Assembly: GCA_030533445.1 (NCBI GenBank)
Contig: CM060071.1
Location: 4,694,520-4,758,519 of the forward strand
Source: Cyprinodon diabolis
Lineage: Eukaryota > Chordata > Actinopteri > Cyprinodontiformes > Cyprinodontidae
Reading direction: 5' to 3'
DNA length: 64,000 bases
The first letter of the stretch is position 1, and the number at the start of each line of letters is the position of its first letter. A model generated the notes under the pieces. The model saw nothing but the letters and a program-made list of their open reading frames with translations. It was not told where the DNA came from and ran no database searches. The position numbers and the translations under genes were made by a program. Of the stretch, positions 11,691-22,458 are shown piece after piece.

Positions 11691-12119
11691 TTTAAAAAAA
11701 GTGTCATCTTATGTATACATCTCTCTCTCCATGTGTATATGGCAGTGGGAGGTGGGGGCACAGCTGGTGCTGCAGCACCCACTAGGAGACTTTTTAAAAA
11801 TGTATTAAAAATACTTTGTACAACTTTGATAATTTATACATTTTTTATACATACTTTGGGAAATGATTTTGGCTTTTTTATTTTACTATTATGTGTATTT
11901 GAATTTTATTTAATTATTTTAAGGCCTAATTAACGCAAGTTTACTGAAGTTACATTGTCATGGCAACGTAAAAGAAGCTAGTGGTCGCTGAAGTATCCCG
12001 CTCATGGCAGTAGACTAGTAAACTTACATAGTCCAATAACAGAAACGCATAGGTGTTTGTCCAAAAATACCTATGTATGTGCATGTTTTAGGTGTGAAAG
12101 GCGCCTATATGTGCGGGAA
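11691..12119. other. no gene recognised
   Basis: AT-rich noncoding stretch between the LINE remnant and the Tc1 relic. Nothing in it could be assigned. Confidence 0.4.
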
Positions 12120-12353
12120 ACATTGCACACCATCCCCATTATGAACCATAGTGGTGGCAGCATCATGCTATGATGACCCTTTTCTTCAGCAGAGACAGTG
12201 AAGCCTGGGCAGTCTTGGAAAACAAAGTTTGACATTTTAGAGTTACATCTGATAAAGTTTTGTTGAACAAACAAAAACAGTCTTTAACAGGCTGGAAGAC
12301 TGAAGTGGTGACGCAGAAGGGGATTATGCTCCACTGCTTAACAAATAACATTT
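12120..12353 (+). pseudogene. Tc1-like transposase relic, left part
   Basis: The sequence CACACCATCCCCATTATGAA and then NHSGGSIML in translation is the segment of Tc1-like transposases just before the second catalytic aspartate region. A matching TTCTTCAGCAGAGACAGTGAAG follows. The copy is full of stops and is interrupted at 12354 by sushi element A. It appears to resume at 18111. Confidence 0.65.
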
Positions 12354-13056
12354 TGTCATGATTGGTACTCAAAGAGAAGCCCAATATGCAGAACACAACG
12401 GAGGCTGATGAAAAGTTTAACAAGGTTTATTTAAGTACAATCATATGAATAATGCAACAGGAACTGGTTCTGGTCTGGGGACAGGTTCACTGGAGTCTGC
12501 AGGGATGACAGTTCAGTTAGTTCAGGTACTGATGAGTTAAGTGACTTAGAGTTTGCAGAAGTATACCTTGAAGGAGTCCGGTTCTCTTTGAGAGAGGTTA
12601 CTGTGGGATCCAGAGACTGATTGTTCAGCAGAGTCCAATTACTGCTTCAGCGTCTTACTTCTGACTTTGAGGGCAGACCTTGATTTGGGTTTCCAGCTCT
12701 TAGCCAAGGGCAGCAATGGAATCCAGAGGAGGGTCTTCAGGTTTGGCTCACAAGGGCAGGCTAGACAGGTTAAGCTCATCCAGAGCTTCACGAAGAGACA
12801 GGATTCCTGTGAGGCAAAAACAAGGAAGATTTAGAATCTTATCTCTAGAGAGATAGCAAAGATTCTCAGGTTACTAGGCTCAGGGTGCTAACCAAACTAG
12901 ATCAACACTGCGGCGTTGAGGCAAGGTCTGAAGTCAGCTTATATAGGAGTGGATCCTCTGATGATGAGATGTGCCACAGGTGTGTTGAAGGCTCAGCTCA
13001 GGAGGACCAACGGCGCACTCTGCTGGAGGAAGGTGGTACAGCTCCAGATCCCAACA
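12354..13056 (-). repeat. element A 3' LTR
   Basis: 703 bp, TGTCATGATTGG...ATCCCAACA on the plus strand. In element sense it starts TGTTGGGATC and ends ATCATGACA. It carries a poly(A) signal (TTTATT on plus, 12426-12431) and the AACACTGCGGC block used for self-priming (12903-12913). Confidence 0.93.
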
Positions 13057-13072
13057 GTACCCCCCTCTCAAC
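13057..13072 (-). promoter_or_regulatory. element A polypurine tract
   Basis: In element sense GAGAGGGGGGTAC lies immediately before the 3' LTR. It is the expected plus-strand DNA primer site and overlaps the end of pol. Confidence 0.75.
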
Positions 13073-16000
13073 GACCGCCTCTTGGCGGTCCAGAAGATGT
13101 CGACGGGAGGGATCGCTTATAATCCTCAATCAGGGACAGATCGAGGATGTAAGAGCCAGGAACCCATTGGCGATCCTCCGGACCGTAGCCCTCCCAGTCG
13201 ACGAGGTACTGCCATCCACGAACCTCGCGGACGGGAGTCCACGATCCGGCGCACGGTGAAGGCAAGATGTCCATCGACTTCCAGGGTGGGTGGAGGGGAG
13301 TCGGATGGAGGGCACAAAGGCCTGGTGATAAAAGGTTTAATCTGGGAGACATGGAACGTTGGGTGTATGCGGAGACTCGGAGGGAGATGCAGGCGTACGG
13401 CGGAAGGATTGATGACCTGGGCAACTTTGTACGGACCTATGAATCTCGGGGACAACTTACGGGACATTCCCTTGAGGGGGATGTCCCGAGTGGAAAGCCA
13501 TACCTCCTGGCCAATGGCGTACTCTGGGGCAGGACGTCTCCTGGAGTCAGCAAATCGCTTGGTGGTCACCGAAGACTGATTCAAAGAAGCGATTGTGTCC
13601 CTCCAGACTCGACGACAGCGGCGGATGTGATGATTGACTGATAGAACCGAAATCTCTCTCTCGTCTGCTGGAAAAAGGGGAGGTTGATATCCAAGACTGA
13701 CCTGAAATGGTGATTGACCGGTGGAAGCAGACTTGAGGGAGTTATGGGCATATTCTATCCAGGTGAGGTATTGGCTCCAGTCAGTGGGGTTGTTGGAGGT
13801 CAGACAGCGGAGAGTTGATTCGAGCTGTTGATTCATTCTCTCGGTCTGACCGTTGGACTGTGGATGATAACCGGATGTTAGAGACGGTTTACAGTTGAGA
13901 GCAGCACAGAAAGCCTTTCAAACTTGGGAGATGAATTGTGGTCCACAATCTGAGAGGATTTACTGGGGAATACCATGGAGTCGGAAGACGTGCTTCACTA
14001 GAAGCTGGGCGGTTTGAAAGGCCGTGGGAAGTTTCCTGAGGGGAATCAGATGACATGCTTTCGAAAATTGGTCGACGATTGTAAAGATAGTAGACATACC
14101 TCGGGAGAAAGGAAGACCAGTGACAAAATCGATGGCGATGTGAGACCAGGGACGAGTAGGAACTGGAAGAAGATTTAATAGACCGGAGGGAGGTTGATGT
14201 GAGCTCTTGTTTCTAGCACATATGGAGCAAGCCAAAACATACTCCTTCACATCCTTGTGCATAGTCGGCCACCAGAAACGTCTAGATATCAAGGCGACAG
14301 TTCGGCTCACCCCCGGGTGAGCGGAAAACTTGGCTGTGTGCATCCATTGGATCAGGCGGGATCTGACAGAAGAGGGGACATAGGTTCTGTTAGGAGGACC
14401 GTTACCTGGGTCAGGTTCAGAAGCCAGGGCAGAGTTTATGAGATCGGAGATCTCCCAGGAAACCACTCCAACAGTAAAGGAAGCTGGCAGAACGGGTTCA
14501 GGCGTCTCGGAGTGATCAACAGAGTATAGACGAGAGAGAGAATCGGGTTTGACGTTCTTGGATCCGGGTCTGTAAGATATAATGAGGTTGAATCGGGAGA
14601 AAAACAGAGACCACCTTGACTGACGAGGGTTAGCTTGTTTGGCGGACTGGATGTAGGCTAGGGTTTTGTGATCCGTCCAAACTAAGACTGGATGTTCAGC
14701 TCCCTCGAGCCAGTGTCTCCATTCCTCCAATGCGAGTTTGATGGCCAGGAGTTCTCAGTCCCCAACGTCGTAGTTCTGCTCTGCCCGGGAGAGTCTACGG
14801 GAGAAAAATGCACAGGGGTGAATCTTTTGATCTGAGTCGAGTTTTTGGGATAACACGGCACCAACACCAGAGTCAGAGGCATCCACCTCGAGGATGAATT
14901 GCTTGGCCGGATCAGGTTGAATTAACACGGGGGCTCTGGAAAATAAAGTCTTAAGTTTGTCAAAGGCTCCTTGAGCTTCGGGGGTCCACTGGAAGGTCTT
15001 TTTGACTGAAGTTAGAGTTGTGAGAGGTAGAGCTATTTGACTATAATTCCTGATAAATCGACGGTAGAAGTTGGCAAAACCCAGGAATCTCTGCAGCTGT
15101 TTACGGTTCTCAGGTATCGGCCAATCCAAAATAGCTTTTATTTTATCTTCAGATGGCTTAACCTGCCCGCCCTCGAGCACAAACCCTAAAAAAGAGACTG
15201 AAGGTTGATGAAACTCGCATTTTTCGGTCCTTAACAAAAAGTTTGTTCTCCAACAATCTTTGCAGAACCAAGCGGACATGCTTCTTATGCTCAGAAAGGT
15301 TCTTAGAATGAATCAAAATGTCGTCAATGTACACGAACACGAAGATATTCAAAAAGTCTCTGAGGACATCATTGACGAGGGCTTGGAAACATGCAGGAGC
15401 GTTAGTGAGACCAAAAGGCATGACCAGATATTCAAACTGGCCCAAAGGGGTTTTAAAGGCTGTTTTCCACTCATCACCCTCTCTAATCCTGAGGAGGTGA
15501 TATGCGTTTCTTGAATCGAGCTTGGTGAAAACAGTAGCCCCTTGTACAGGTTCAAAGGCTGATGCTAGCAACGGAAGTGGGTATTTATTTTTAACAGTTA
15601 TTTGGTTAAGGCCTCTGTAGTCTATACAAGGTCTAAGAGAACCATCCTTTTTGCCCACAAAAAAGAAACCAGCACCCAACCGAGAAGAAGATGGATGGGT
15701 TATTCCAGCAGCTAGGGACTCATTAATGTATTTCTCCATGGTTTCTCGTTCTGGTTTGGAAATATTGTAAAGTCTACTGCTGGGAAGGGGAGCTCCTGGT
15801 AATAGCTCAATCGCACAGTCATATGGTCTGTGAGGTGGAAGGGACGTAGCACTGACCTTACTGAAGACAGGAGCCATATCATGGTACTCGGACGGGACAG
15901 AAGTAAGATCAGGAGCGTCCATCTCCCCCCTACCTCTAGGAGACCTTACAGCAGGAGCTGCAGAACGAAGGCATGTTTCGTGACATGAGGTCGACCACGA

Positions 16001-16426
16001 CTCAATGTGGCGTTCAGCCTGGTTGATATGGGGATTATGTCGTTCCAGCCGCTCAAAACAAAGCACCAGGGGAGAACATGTAGAGGGAAGAACAAAAAAT
16101 GTCAGAGTTTCACAGTGATTACCTGAGATCAGAAGCTCAAGTGGTTGCGTCTGATGGGTAACCTGATGGAGTCTCCTCCCATCAATAGCTGAGACACTAA
16201 GTGGCTTGGTTAAGGGAACAGTTTCGATTTGTAGCTGATGAACCAGGTTAGAGTCTATCAGACTTCGCTCACATCCGGAGTCGATAAAGGCTGACAATGT
16301 GAGATTCTGGTCGGAGAAAAATAGGGTTGCTGGAAGCATCAAATGAGGAGATTTTTCAATTTTCAAATGGCCCGTCAGACTCCTCAGATCCTCTGACGGG
16401 CCCCGGCTTTTGATTTTGCAGGGCAT
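13068..16426 (-). pseudogene. pol: element A pol: protease, RT, RNase H, integrase, chromodomain; broken
   Basis: The first open segment runs 16426-15158: protease ([15 protein letters not shown]), then RT with [13 protein letters not shown] and an intact YIDD. A frameshift at about 15215-15240 leads into the thumb and RNase H ([17 protein letters not shown]). A TGA at 14755-14757 interrupts VGD/ELLAI. RNase H and the integrase zinc finger and core follow ([28 protein letters not shown]). Stops occur at 13957-13959 (TAA) and 13918-13920 (TGA), within the ILSD...QFISQV catalytic region. A frameshift near 13215 separates the GPY/F end from the chromodomain ([19 protein letters not shown]), which ends at 13068. 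Five or more lesions make it inactive. The intact order is that of a chromovirus. Confidence 0.9.
16369..16402 (-). promoter_or_regulatory. gag/pol junction hairpin, element A
   Basis: A perfect 11-bp inverted repeat, GGCCCGTCAGA and TCTGACGGGCC, is separated by a 12-nt loop that contains the gag TGA stop. The same 34 nt occurs unchanged in element B at 57938-57971. Pol is in the -1 frame relative to gag here, so a recoding signal is plausible. No textbook slippery heptamer is obvious just upstream. Confidence 0.65.
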
Positions 16427-17411
16427 GAGGCAATGAAGTGGCCAGTCTCACCACAGTAGATGCACATTTTACCCCTGAAACATCTTAGTCTTTCCTCAGG
16501 GGTTAGCCTTGTGTGTCCAACCTGCATTGGTTCGGCTTCCGTCTCAACCGAGTGAGAAACCTGGACAGGTATAGATAGAGACTGGGTTTTAGGCCTCGGC
16601 TTGGAAACAGGTTCTGTGGATCCAGAAAAAAACAGAAGCATTATTACATGCAGGGGCTGACATAGAAAAACCTTGACTCTTTAGTTTAGAGCTGTTTCTG
16701 GCACGAAGTCTGTTGTCCAACCTAATAGTTAGGCGGATTAAATCCTCCAGACTAGCTGGTTCATCGAGAGTTGCAAGTTCATCTTTGATATCTTCATTTA
16801 AAGCCTGGAAATATGCACTTTTGAGAGCACATCGGTTCCATCCGGAAGCTGCGGCTTTGACCCGGAAGTTGATGGAAAAATCCGCTACAGAGGATTTTCC
16901 TTGTCTAAGATTCAGAAGAGCTCGAGAGTCTATTGTCTGATCAGAGTCTTGATTAAACAGCATGGAAAATTCAGAAACAAATTCAGAGAAAGTACATCTG
17001 AAGCTTTCCTCGGAGGCAAACCTTGCCTGCGCCCACTCTAGGGCTCGTCCAGTTAGTTGGAAAACTGCCAGGAGAATTCTCAAAAATCAGACGACATTGG
17101 AACAAAAAACCTTTACATTCCTTCAGATTACCTGAAAACTTTTCAGGGAGACTAGGGCGAAACACAGGAGATGACGTCACTTCCGGTGAACTTGGAGGCG
17201 GAAGTGGATCCGGAACTAGACGTGTAGTTGACGCAGCATTAGCACTGACCATGCTGCTAGCATAGTTTTGGAGTATTTGGTTTTGGTAATTAACCATAGC
17301 GTGTAACTCACAGAGGGTTTGAGCTTGTCCTTGGATCTGAGCGTCTTGTTCCTCAATCCTCTGACGGAGGTGATCTGCTGGGCTTTGTGTTTGGCCGCAG
17401 TGTTCTGTCAT
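16384..17411 (-). pseudogene. gag: element A gag, frameshifted
   Basis: The start is ATG at 17411-17409, inside the last six bases of the 5' LTR (ATGACA). It opens MTEHCGQTQSPADHLRQRIE with a coiled-coil-like stretch. The capsid part reads FRPSLPEKFSGNLKECKGF and [19 protein letters not shown] deletion or frame break near 17070 removes the ISFILSQ-type segment that element B keeps, and another break lies near 16630. The C-terminal knuckle is [14 protein letters not shown]. Gag ends RQRI at 16384. The family is the one from which mammalian PEG10/RTL genes were domesticated. Confidence 0.88.
17394..17404 (-). promoter_or_regulatory. element A self-priming primer-binding site
   Basis: In element sense AACACTGCGGC begins one nucleotide after the 5' LTR. 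It is the exact reverse complement of the LTR segment at 17958-17968, whose first base lies 31 nt downstream of the start of TATATAA. There is no TGG-type tRNA primer site. This is the Tf1/sushi self-priming arrangement. Confidence 0.8.
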
Positions 17412-18110
17412 GATTGGTACTCAAAGAGAAGCCCAATATGCAGAACACAACGGAGGCTGATGAAAAGTTTAACAAGGTTTATTTAAGTACAATCATATGA
17501 ATAATGCAACAGGAACTGGTTCTGGTCTGGGGACAGGTTCACTGGAGTCTGCAGGGATGAAAGTTCAGTTAGTTCAGGTACTGATGAGTTAAGTGACTTA
17601 GAGTTTGCAGAAGTATACCTTGAAGGAGTCCGGTTTTCTCTTTGAGAGAGGTTACTGTGGGATCCAGAGACTGATTGTTCAGCAGAGTCCAATTACTGCT
17701 TCAGCGTCTTACTTCTGACTTTGAGGGCAGACCTTGATTTGGGTTTCCAGCTCTTAGCCAAGAGCAGCAATGGAATCCAGAGGAGGGTCTTCAGGTTTGT
17801 CTCACGAGGGCAGGCTAGACAGGTTAAGCTCATCCAGAGCTTCACGAAGAGACAGGATTCCTGTGAGGCAAAAACAAGGAAGATTTAGAATCTTATCTCT
17901 AGAGAGATAGCAAAGATTCTCAGGTTACTAGGCTCAGGGTGCTAACCAAACTAGATCAACACTGCGGCGTTGAGGCAAGGTCTCAAGTCAGCTTATATAG
18001 GAGTGGATCCTCTGATGATGAGATGTGCCACAGGTGTGTTGGAGTCTCAGCTCAGGAGGACCCACGGCGCACTCTGCTGGAGGAAGGTGGTACAGCTCCA
18101 GATCCCAACA
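17406..18110 (-). repeat. element A 5' LTR
   Basis: 705 bp. It carries the promoter (TATATAA read from 17999 to 17993) and the predicted RNA start at about 17968 (GCCGCAGTGTT). Its last six bases, ATGACA, include the gag start codon. It is a near copy of 12354-13056. Confidence 0.93.
17993..17999 (-). promoter_or_regulatory. TATA box of element A
   Basis: TATATAA on the minus strand, with its first T exactly 31 nt upstream of the G that starts GCCGCAGTGTT. Elements B and C show the same spacing. Confidence 0.7.
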
Positions 18111-18170
18111 CATGGTTGTAATGTGACGTAAGGAAAAAGCTCAAATGATTGAAATTTTTTCTTTGCCTTA
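18111..18170 (+). pseudogene. Tc1-like relic, right part
   Basis: CATGGTTGTAATGTGACGTAAGGAAAAAGCTC, read in pieces, resembles the tail of fish Tc1 elements just inside the terminal repeat (GTGGTTGTAACGTGAC...). It is the continuation of 12120-12353 across the element A insertion. Confidence 0.45.
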
Positions 18171-20081
18171 GTTGCCTTAATTGCAATTTAAGAAAAAGGA
18201 ACGATAGAGGAACGGGAACACAATGCAGCAAAGATTTAAAAATCAGTATTCAAATCCAGGATAGTCAAGGACCATTAGCCACAATTTATGTAAAGGCCTC
18301 TCTACTGCAATGCTGCTCACCATCCAAGGCTATGCATAGCTCATCAAAAGACTGTATGTATTGTTTCTTGGAGGAAGCAATCAATGATAAGGAGAAATTG
18401 CATTTTCTTTGTTCTAAAAAGTTGCTGAAAGAGTCATTAGTCAGTAAAAACTAGTTGTTTTTCTTCTTTCATGGTTGTCTGTCATCAAACCCCAAACTCT
18501 TGCCTACATAGCGGGTTCAGTTACTTTTTGGACCCTGTCCTGCCTAAGCTCCCAGTGTGATGTCATTTCAGACAGACCATCAGTGGTGTTGGTGGTCTTC
18601 TGCATGATGAGGTGCAGCACCCTCTGCGTCTGTGCAGAGCTTGTGGAGGAGATCCAGGAGTAATCAGAGTCCTCACCTATTAAAATGACACAGATCAGCG
18701 GCTCAAAGCAAGGTAAAGATCCCCTCTAATAGCTGTAAAGCCATGTCACAGACCCACACACTCACTCTCACACACAGTAAAGACACAGATTAATTGCTCT
18801 GGTAAAATCCTTTTTGTAGGGATTCTTCTGAGGTTAAAAGCTGCAAAGCTCTTCAGGGCAGATCTTCACATCACTCAAAGGCAGCTTGCTGTTCTCCACT
18901 GCAGGGAATTCAGGCTGAATAAAAGCACTGGAAAGTCATTCAAACACTTTATTAAGATCTCAAGTCATAAAGCCTCTGCAAAGCCATTGGATCTGTGGCC
19001 ATTTGGGCGCCTTCTGCTCTGGACACCAATCAAACTCTCGATGCGTAGCGGACATCTGGGGTAGTACTTGAGCAGTGTCTCTTAGACTGGGCTGTATTTG
19101 AGGAGCACTTACAGAGGGGTATTGACTCAGCGAGGCCACCCTGTTCAGGCCAACCAACAGCTTAAACAGCTTCAACTTGAAAACTTTTCCAGAAGACTGT
19201 TAACCGAAAGGGAACATAGAAAAAGTTCAGAGGAATTTATCCCAGAATCCTGGTATCTGTCACCAGATACAGTCATAAAGCTCCAGCATATTATGTTGTG
19301 TAGCTCAAGACACACTAGATAGGCCAACTAAAATGTTCCCAAGTAAATTTGAAGAACAGAGAATCTGAAGTGCAGCTATATGACTTATAAAGGGTGCAAT
19401 AAATCCGTCTTATGAGACGAGACACAATATTGGATTTATGAGAATGAGGCGAGACAAGATTTTCATATTTCAAGGGGGAAGTCTTTTTTTTTTTTTTATA
19501 ACTGCCCTTATAAGTGGCAGACAGCGGCCTTCAAACATTTTCAATGACTGGAGGAATTTTGGCTCATTTTTATTCAAAAAACTGTTTTAACTTTGAAAAG
19601 CCACATTGGAGGCTTTTCAATCGTAAACAACCCAAAGTTTGACTTGGACGGTTATAAAACCTTCGTTTTGTTTTTCTGAGTTTGCTGGTGTTTTTGGATC
19701 ATTGTTCGGTTGCATAACTCGAGTGCACTTAAGCTTATGGTTAGATATTCTCTTCAGAGTTCGAAATTCATGGTTTTAGACCCCAGAAAAATTAAAATAT
19801 GTAGTCCCTACTGATGAGTTGCATGGTATTTCTTTAAAGAAGCACAAACAGCAGTGCTAGGGGAAAGAGTGTGAACAATGCATGGAGTCCTCAACGTGAC
19901 TTTGATCGGTTTGAGCCCCAGATTGTCTACCTTCACCAAATCGCTCTTATCCCAATTTCTTATTAGCATAATATCAAAAATATCAGTCTCTACAGCACAC
20001 ACAATAACTTGGGATCATCCATGTAGAGGCAAGGATGCATTTTTTGTCTTGACACCAGGGGTAGGGTGTTGGTGTTAGAGA
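18171..20081. other. no gene recognised
   Basis: Mostly noncoding sequence with short open frames that carry no motif I know. A poly-T run lies near 19485-19497. The GAGACGAGACA-type words near 19418-19455 are low-complexity. Confidence 0.35.
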
Positions 20082-20260
20082 CAGTGTTGGGAAAGTTCTC
20101 TTTCTACGTGAACTAGTTCAAAGTTCAGTTCACACATTTTAAAATGAACTAGTTCAGTTCATAGTTCATAATTCAAAATTTTGAACTAAGTTCACAGTTC
20201 CAAAAAATGAACTAGTTCATATTTCTTTTTTTTTTTTTTTCATATATTGCTCAATTATAC

Positions 20261-20375
20261 TCTGATGACATGGTCAAAAAAAATTTTTTAATTGTGGCAA
20301 CAAAGTAGTATTTCGTGCGCACGAAATACTACTTCGTGGCCACAATTAAAAAATTTTTTTGACCATGTCATCAGA
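20261..20375. repeat. 115-bp near-perfect palindrome
   Basis: Two arms of about 57 bp meet at GTGC/GCAC with no spacer. They run outward through TACTACTTCG, CACAATT and a T6-7/A7-8 block to GACCATGTCATCAGA. There are only about two mismatches. It lies inside the hAT element at 20082, as either a separate fold-back insertion or a local inverted duplication. Confidence 0.85.
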
Positions 20376-20837
20376 GGGGGTCCGTACAATTACACCATAG
20401 CCTACTGTAGAACCACAGACAGCAATTATTTTATCAGTTGTAACACTGAAACTGTGAGTCAGATTTCATCTTCATATCCAGTGTTGAATCCTTATCCAAC
20501 CAGGGTTTACATTAGCATTGAGGGGACAGCATTTCCCCATTGCTGCTTTAACGCTTTGTTGCTGTCCATTCACTTCACACTAGTAGCAGCTGCAGCTTTC
20601 ACCCCTACAGTATATTCTCAAAAACATCAGGAAAAATGTGCTGCTTGAATGGTCTTTTTATGAGGAATTATTAAAAGAAAAACAGGAAAGTAGTCTTTAA
20701 GGTGCAAATGTTTTTTTAATTTTAATATTTTTTTCAATTTGAAATTCCATTTCAGTACATACTAAAAAGGAATACTGGAATCCTGGAAAATTATACCAGG
20801 CAGGTTTAACAAACAAGTTACATGAATAGTAAAACCC

Positions 20838-21086
20838 TCAAGAACATTTTACTAACACAAACTGAGGGACCAGGCTGAGGTAGGAATTTAAGGTTACTGA
20901 AGTGCGGATTTTTTTACTGAAAGCCGGCGGGCAAAGTTTGCAGAGAAATGTAAGATTGTTGCCATCATCCTCAACGACCCCCTGGTCATAAAACTGTTTT
21001 AAGTGATCATACTGCTGCTTTGTCGCCTCCACGGTCGCCTCCATGCTGCCGTGGCTTCCACGCTGCATTTTGTTTTGATGACGCAC
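20838..21086 (-). pseudogene. hAT BED-finger N-terminal remnant
   Basis: Eighty-two codons, MRHQNKMQRGSHGS..., contain QYDHLKQFYDQG and the half-finger FLCKLCPPAFSK. That is the first C-x2-C of a BED zinc finger as found at the N-terminus of hAT transposases. The H-x-H/C half is not recognisable. It fits as the residual transposase start of the surrounding element, which would be read on the minus strand. Confidence 0.5.
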
Positions 21087-21619
21087 GCGGCTGTAGGCTA
21101 CGACACTGGTAGCTGGTGTTGCCAGATTGGGTGTTTTTCCCGCTACATATTAAGGCCTGTTTACGGTGTGATTTAGCCGAGGTTTCGCCTGGAGGGCTCT
21201 ATAGAAATCTGGCAACCGATGAACGGAGTTGAACTGAGAGAGCGTGCCGTTCACAGACACCAGAATGAACGAGTTCACAATAACGTTCAGCAGTAATACA
21301 GTACGTTCAGTTCACGTTCGCCCAAAATATGAACGAGTTCATGAACTTTCGTTCAATGAACGCGTTCAGGCACAACACTGGTTAGAGATATGTATGCTTG
21401 TGCCGGTGGAGCTGTAAGTGGGTGTTGGCATGTGTCTGGAGCTGAATGATTGTCCAATGATTGTCTAATTTAACGATTGAGTTGATTCCTTCCCGCTATT
21501 ATCACAACCCCCACCCCGTTACAATGGACCAGAGCACCTCGCCTCTTCAGCCAGGCCAACAATTCCCTTTAACGACCCCCCTTTCAGAGACATAGACAGG
21601 TTTCTAGTATTACAGGCTA

Positions 21620-21840
21620 ACAAAGAAACAAAACGACCCCCATTCCAAAGGGGTGGACCCGTTCGTCTGCTTTAATTTGCATGTTTTTAAGCCAAAACAA
21701 GGCTTTGCTATGATCCACTCTATAAAGCCTTGAACTCAACGCTATTTCTGACATTTTGAATTGAAAAAGCTCCCTGGATGGGAAGAGAAACCTCTTCAAA
21801 CTTGAAAACAAAATCCAGTGGATTGTTTTTTAACTTTTTT
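21620..21840 (-). repeat. dispersed repeat, copy 1
   Basis: This stretch is an inverted, diverged match to 26240-26460. Shared blocks include the CTTTAATTTGCATGTTTT segment, AAGGCTTTG, TCTGACATTTTGA, CCTGGATGGGAAG and the CAGTGGATTGTTTTTTAA tail. Both copies contain degenerate reading in one frame, so the source was probably coding, but I cannot name it. Confidence 0.55.
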
Positions 21841-21946
21841 GGAATGTCCAATGAATATCACCTGGATCTGTGACAATATTTACGTTAACCTCAAGTTTAC
21901 AGCCTAAGTCTTCAAGTCTTGTAAATCAGCGGTCCTCAACCACCGG

Positions 21947-21948
<2 letters not shown>

Positions 21949-22021
<73 letters not shown>
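21949..22021. repeat. (AT)n microsatellite
   Basis: About 36 uninterrupted AT units just inside the left end of the small hAT element. Confidence 0.95.
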
Positions 22022-22026
<5 letters not shown>

Positions 22027-22169
22027 CGACGATCAGAGTCTGAGTGATGTTTTATTTGGAAAAATATAAAAAATTGCGGTATTTTCTCCCAATTACATCA
22101 GTTGGTGCATCTGTGCCTCTTGACACAGGTTAATTCAGGTTAAGACTCATCCTATCTATAACATTCTAT

Positions 22170-22290
22170 CTTTGTGAAGTGGGATTTTCTGCGGTTACAG
22201 CGACCAAAACAAAGCTACAGAGCAGACTGGACATCAGGAGCACACTTCGTCTGTCATTTTCTCTGACTACGCCTAGATGGGACCGGCTTG
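22170..22290 (+). pseudogene. hAT transposase C-terminal remnant
   Basis: Reads LCEVGFSAVTATKTKLQSRL, then DIRSTLRLSFS and TPRWDRL. This is the C-terminal end of the ZBED5/Charlie-like transposase family (C-E-x-G-F-S...K-x-R-x-x-L). The rest of the gene is deleted. Confidence 0.65.
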
Positions 22291-22458
22291 TTGTTTTGTT
22301 TTTATGCTGTTTGTATTTGATTTTATGCCAGTCGTATCATTTTACTTGATCGTATGCCACCACCATCCCCACCCCCCACTCCCCGGCCGGTCGTGAAAAT
22401 ATTGCCTGACATATAGCGGTCCGTGGTGCAAAAAAGGTTGGGGACCGCTGTTGTAAAT

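Larger units (their letters stand above)
12354..18110 (-). mobile_element. Tf1/sushi-type Ty3/gypsy chromovirus, element A
   Basis: A full-length but defective LTR retrotransposon on the minus strand. LTRs lie at 12354-13056 and 17406-18110, both TGT...ACA bounded. The order in element sense is gag, protease, RT, RNase H, integrase, chromodomain, purine tract. The two LTRs differ at roughly ten positions by eye (for example GATGACAGT/GATGAAAGT and a 2-bp length change), so it is older than element B. No perfect target duplication is seen: the flanks are ACATTT and CATGGT. It sits inside a Tc1-like relic. Confidence 0.92.
20082..21380. mobile_element. deleted hAT transposon with 8-bp TSD
   Basis: The ends are CAGTGTTGGGAAAG (left) and CAGTGTTGTGCCTG (right, reverse complement). 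Both are followed by GAACTAGTTC/GAACGCGTTC-type subterminal words. The target duplication GTTAGAGA is perfect at 20074-20081 and 21381-21388. It is 1.3 kb long and lacks the catalytic domain. A BED-finger crumb remains at 20838-21086. Confidence 0.85.
21927..22450 (+). mobile_element. hAT (Charlie/ZBED-type) deletion derivative with 8-bp TSD
   Basis: The ends are CAGCGGTCCTCAACCACCGG (left) and CAGCGGTCCCCAACC (right, reverse complement). The target duplication TTGTAAAT is perfect at 21919-21926 and 22451-22458. Inside, 22170-22290 keeps the last codons of a transposase. An (AT)n tract at 21949-22021 fills the left part. Confidence 0.85.
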
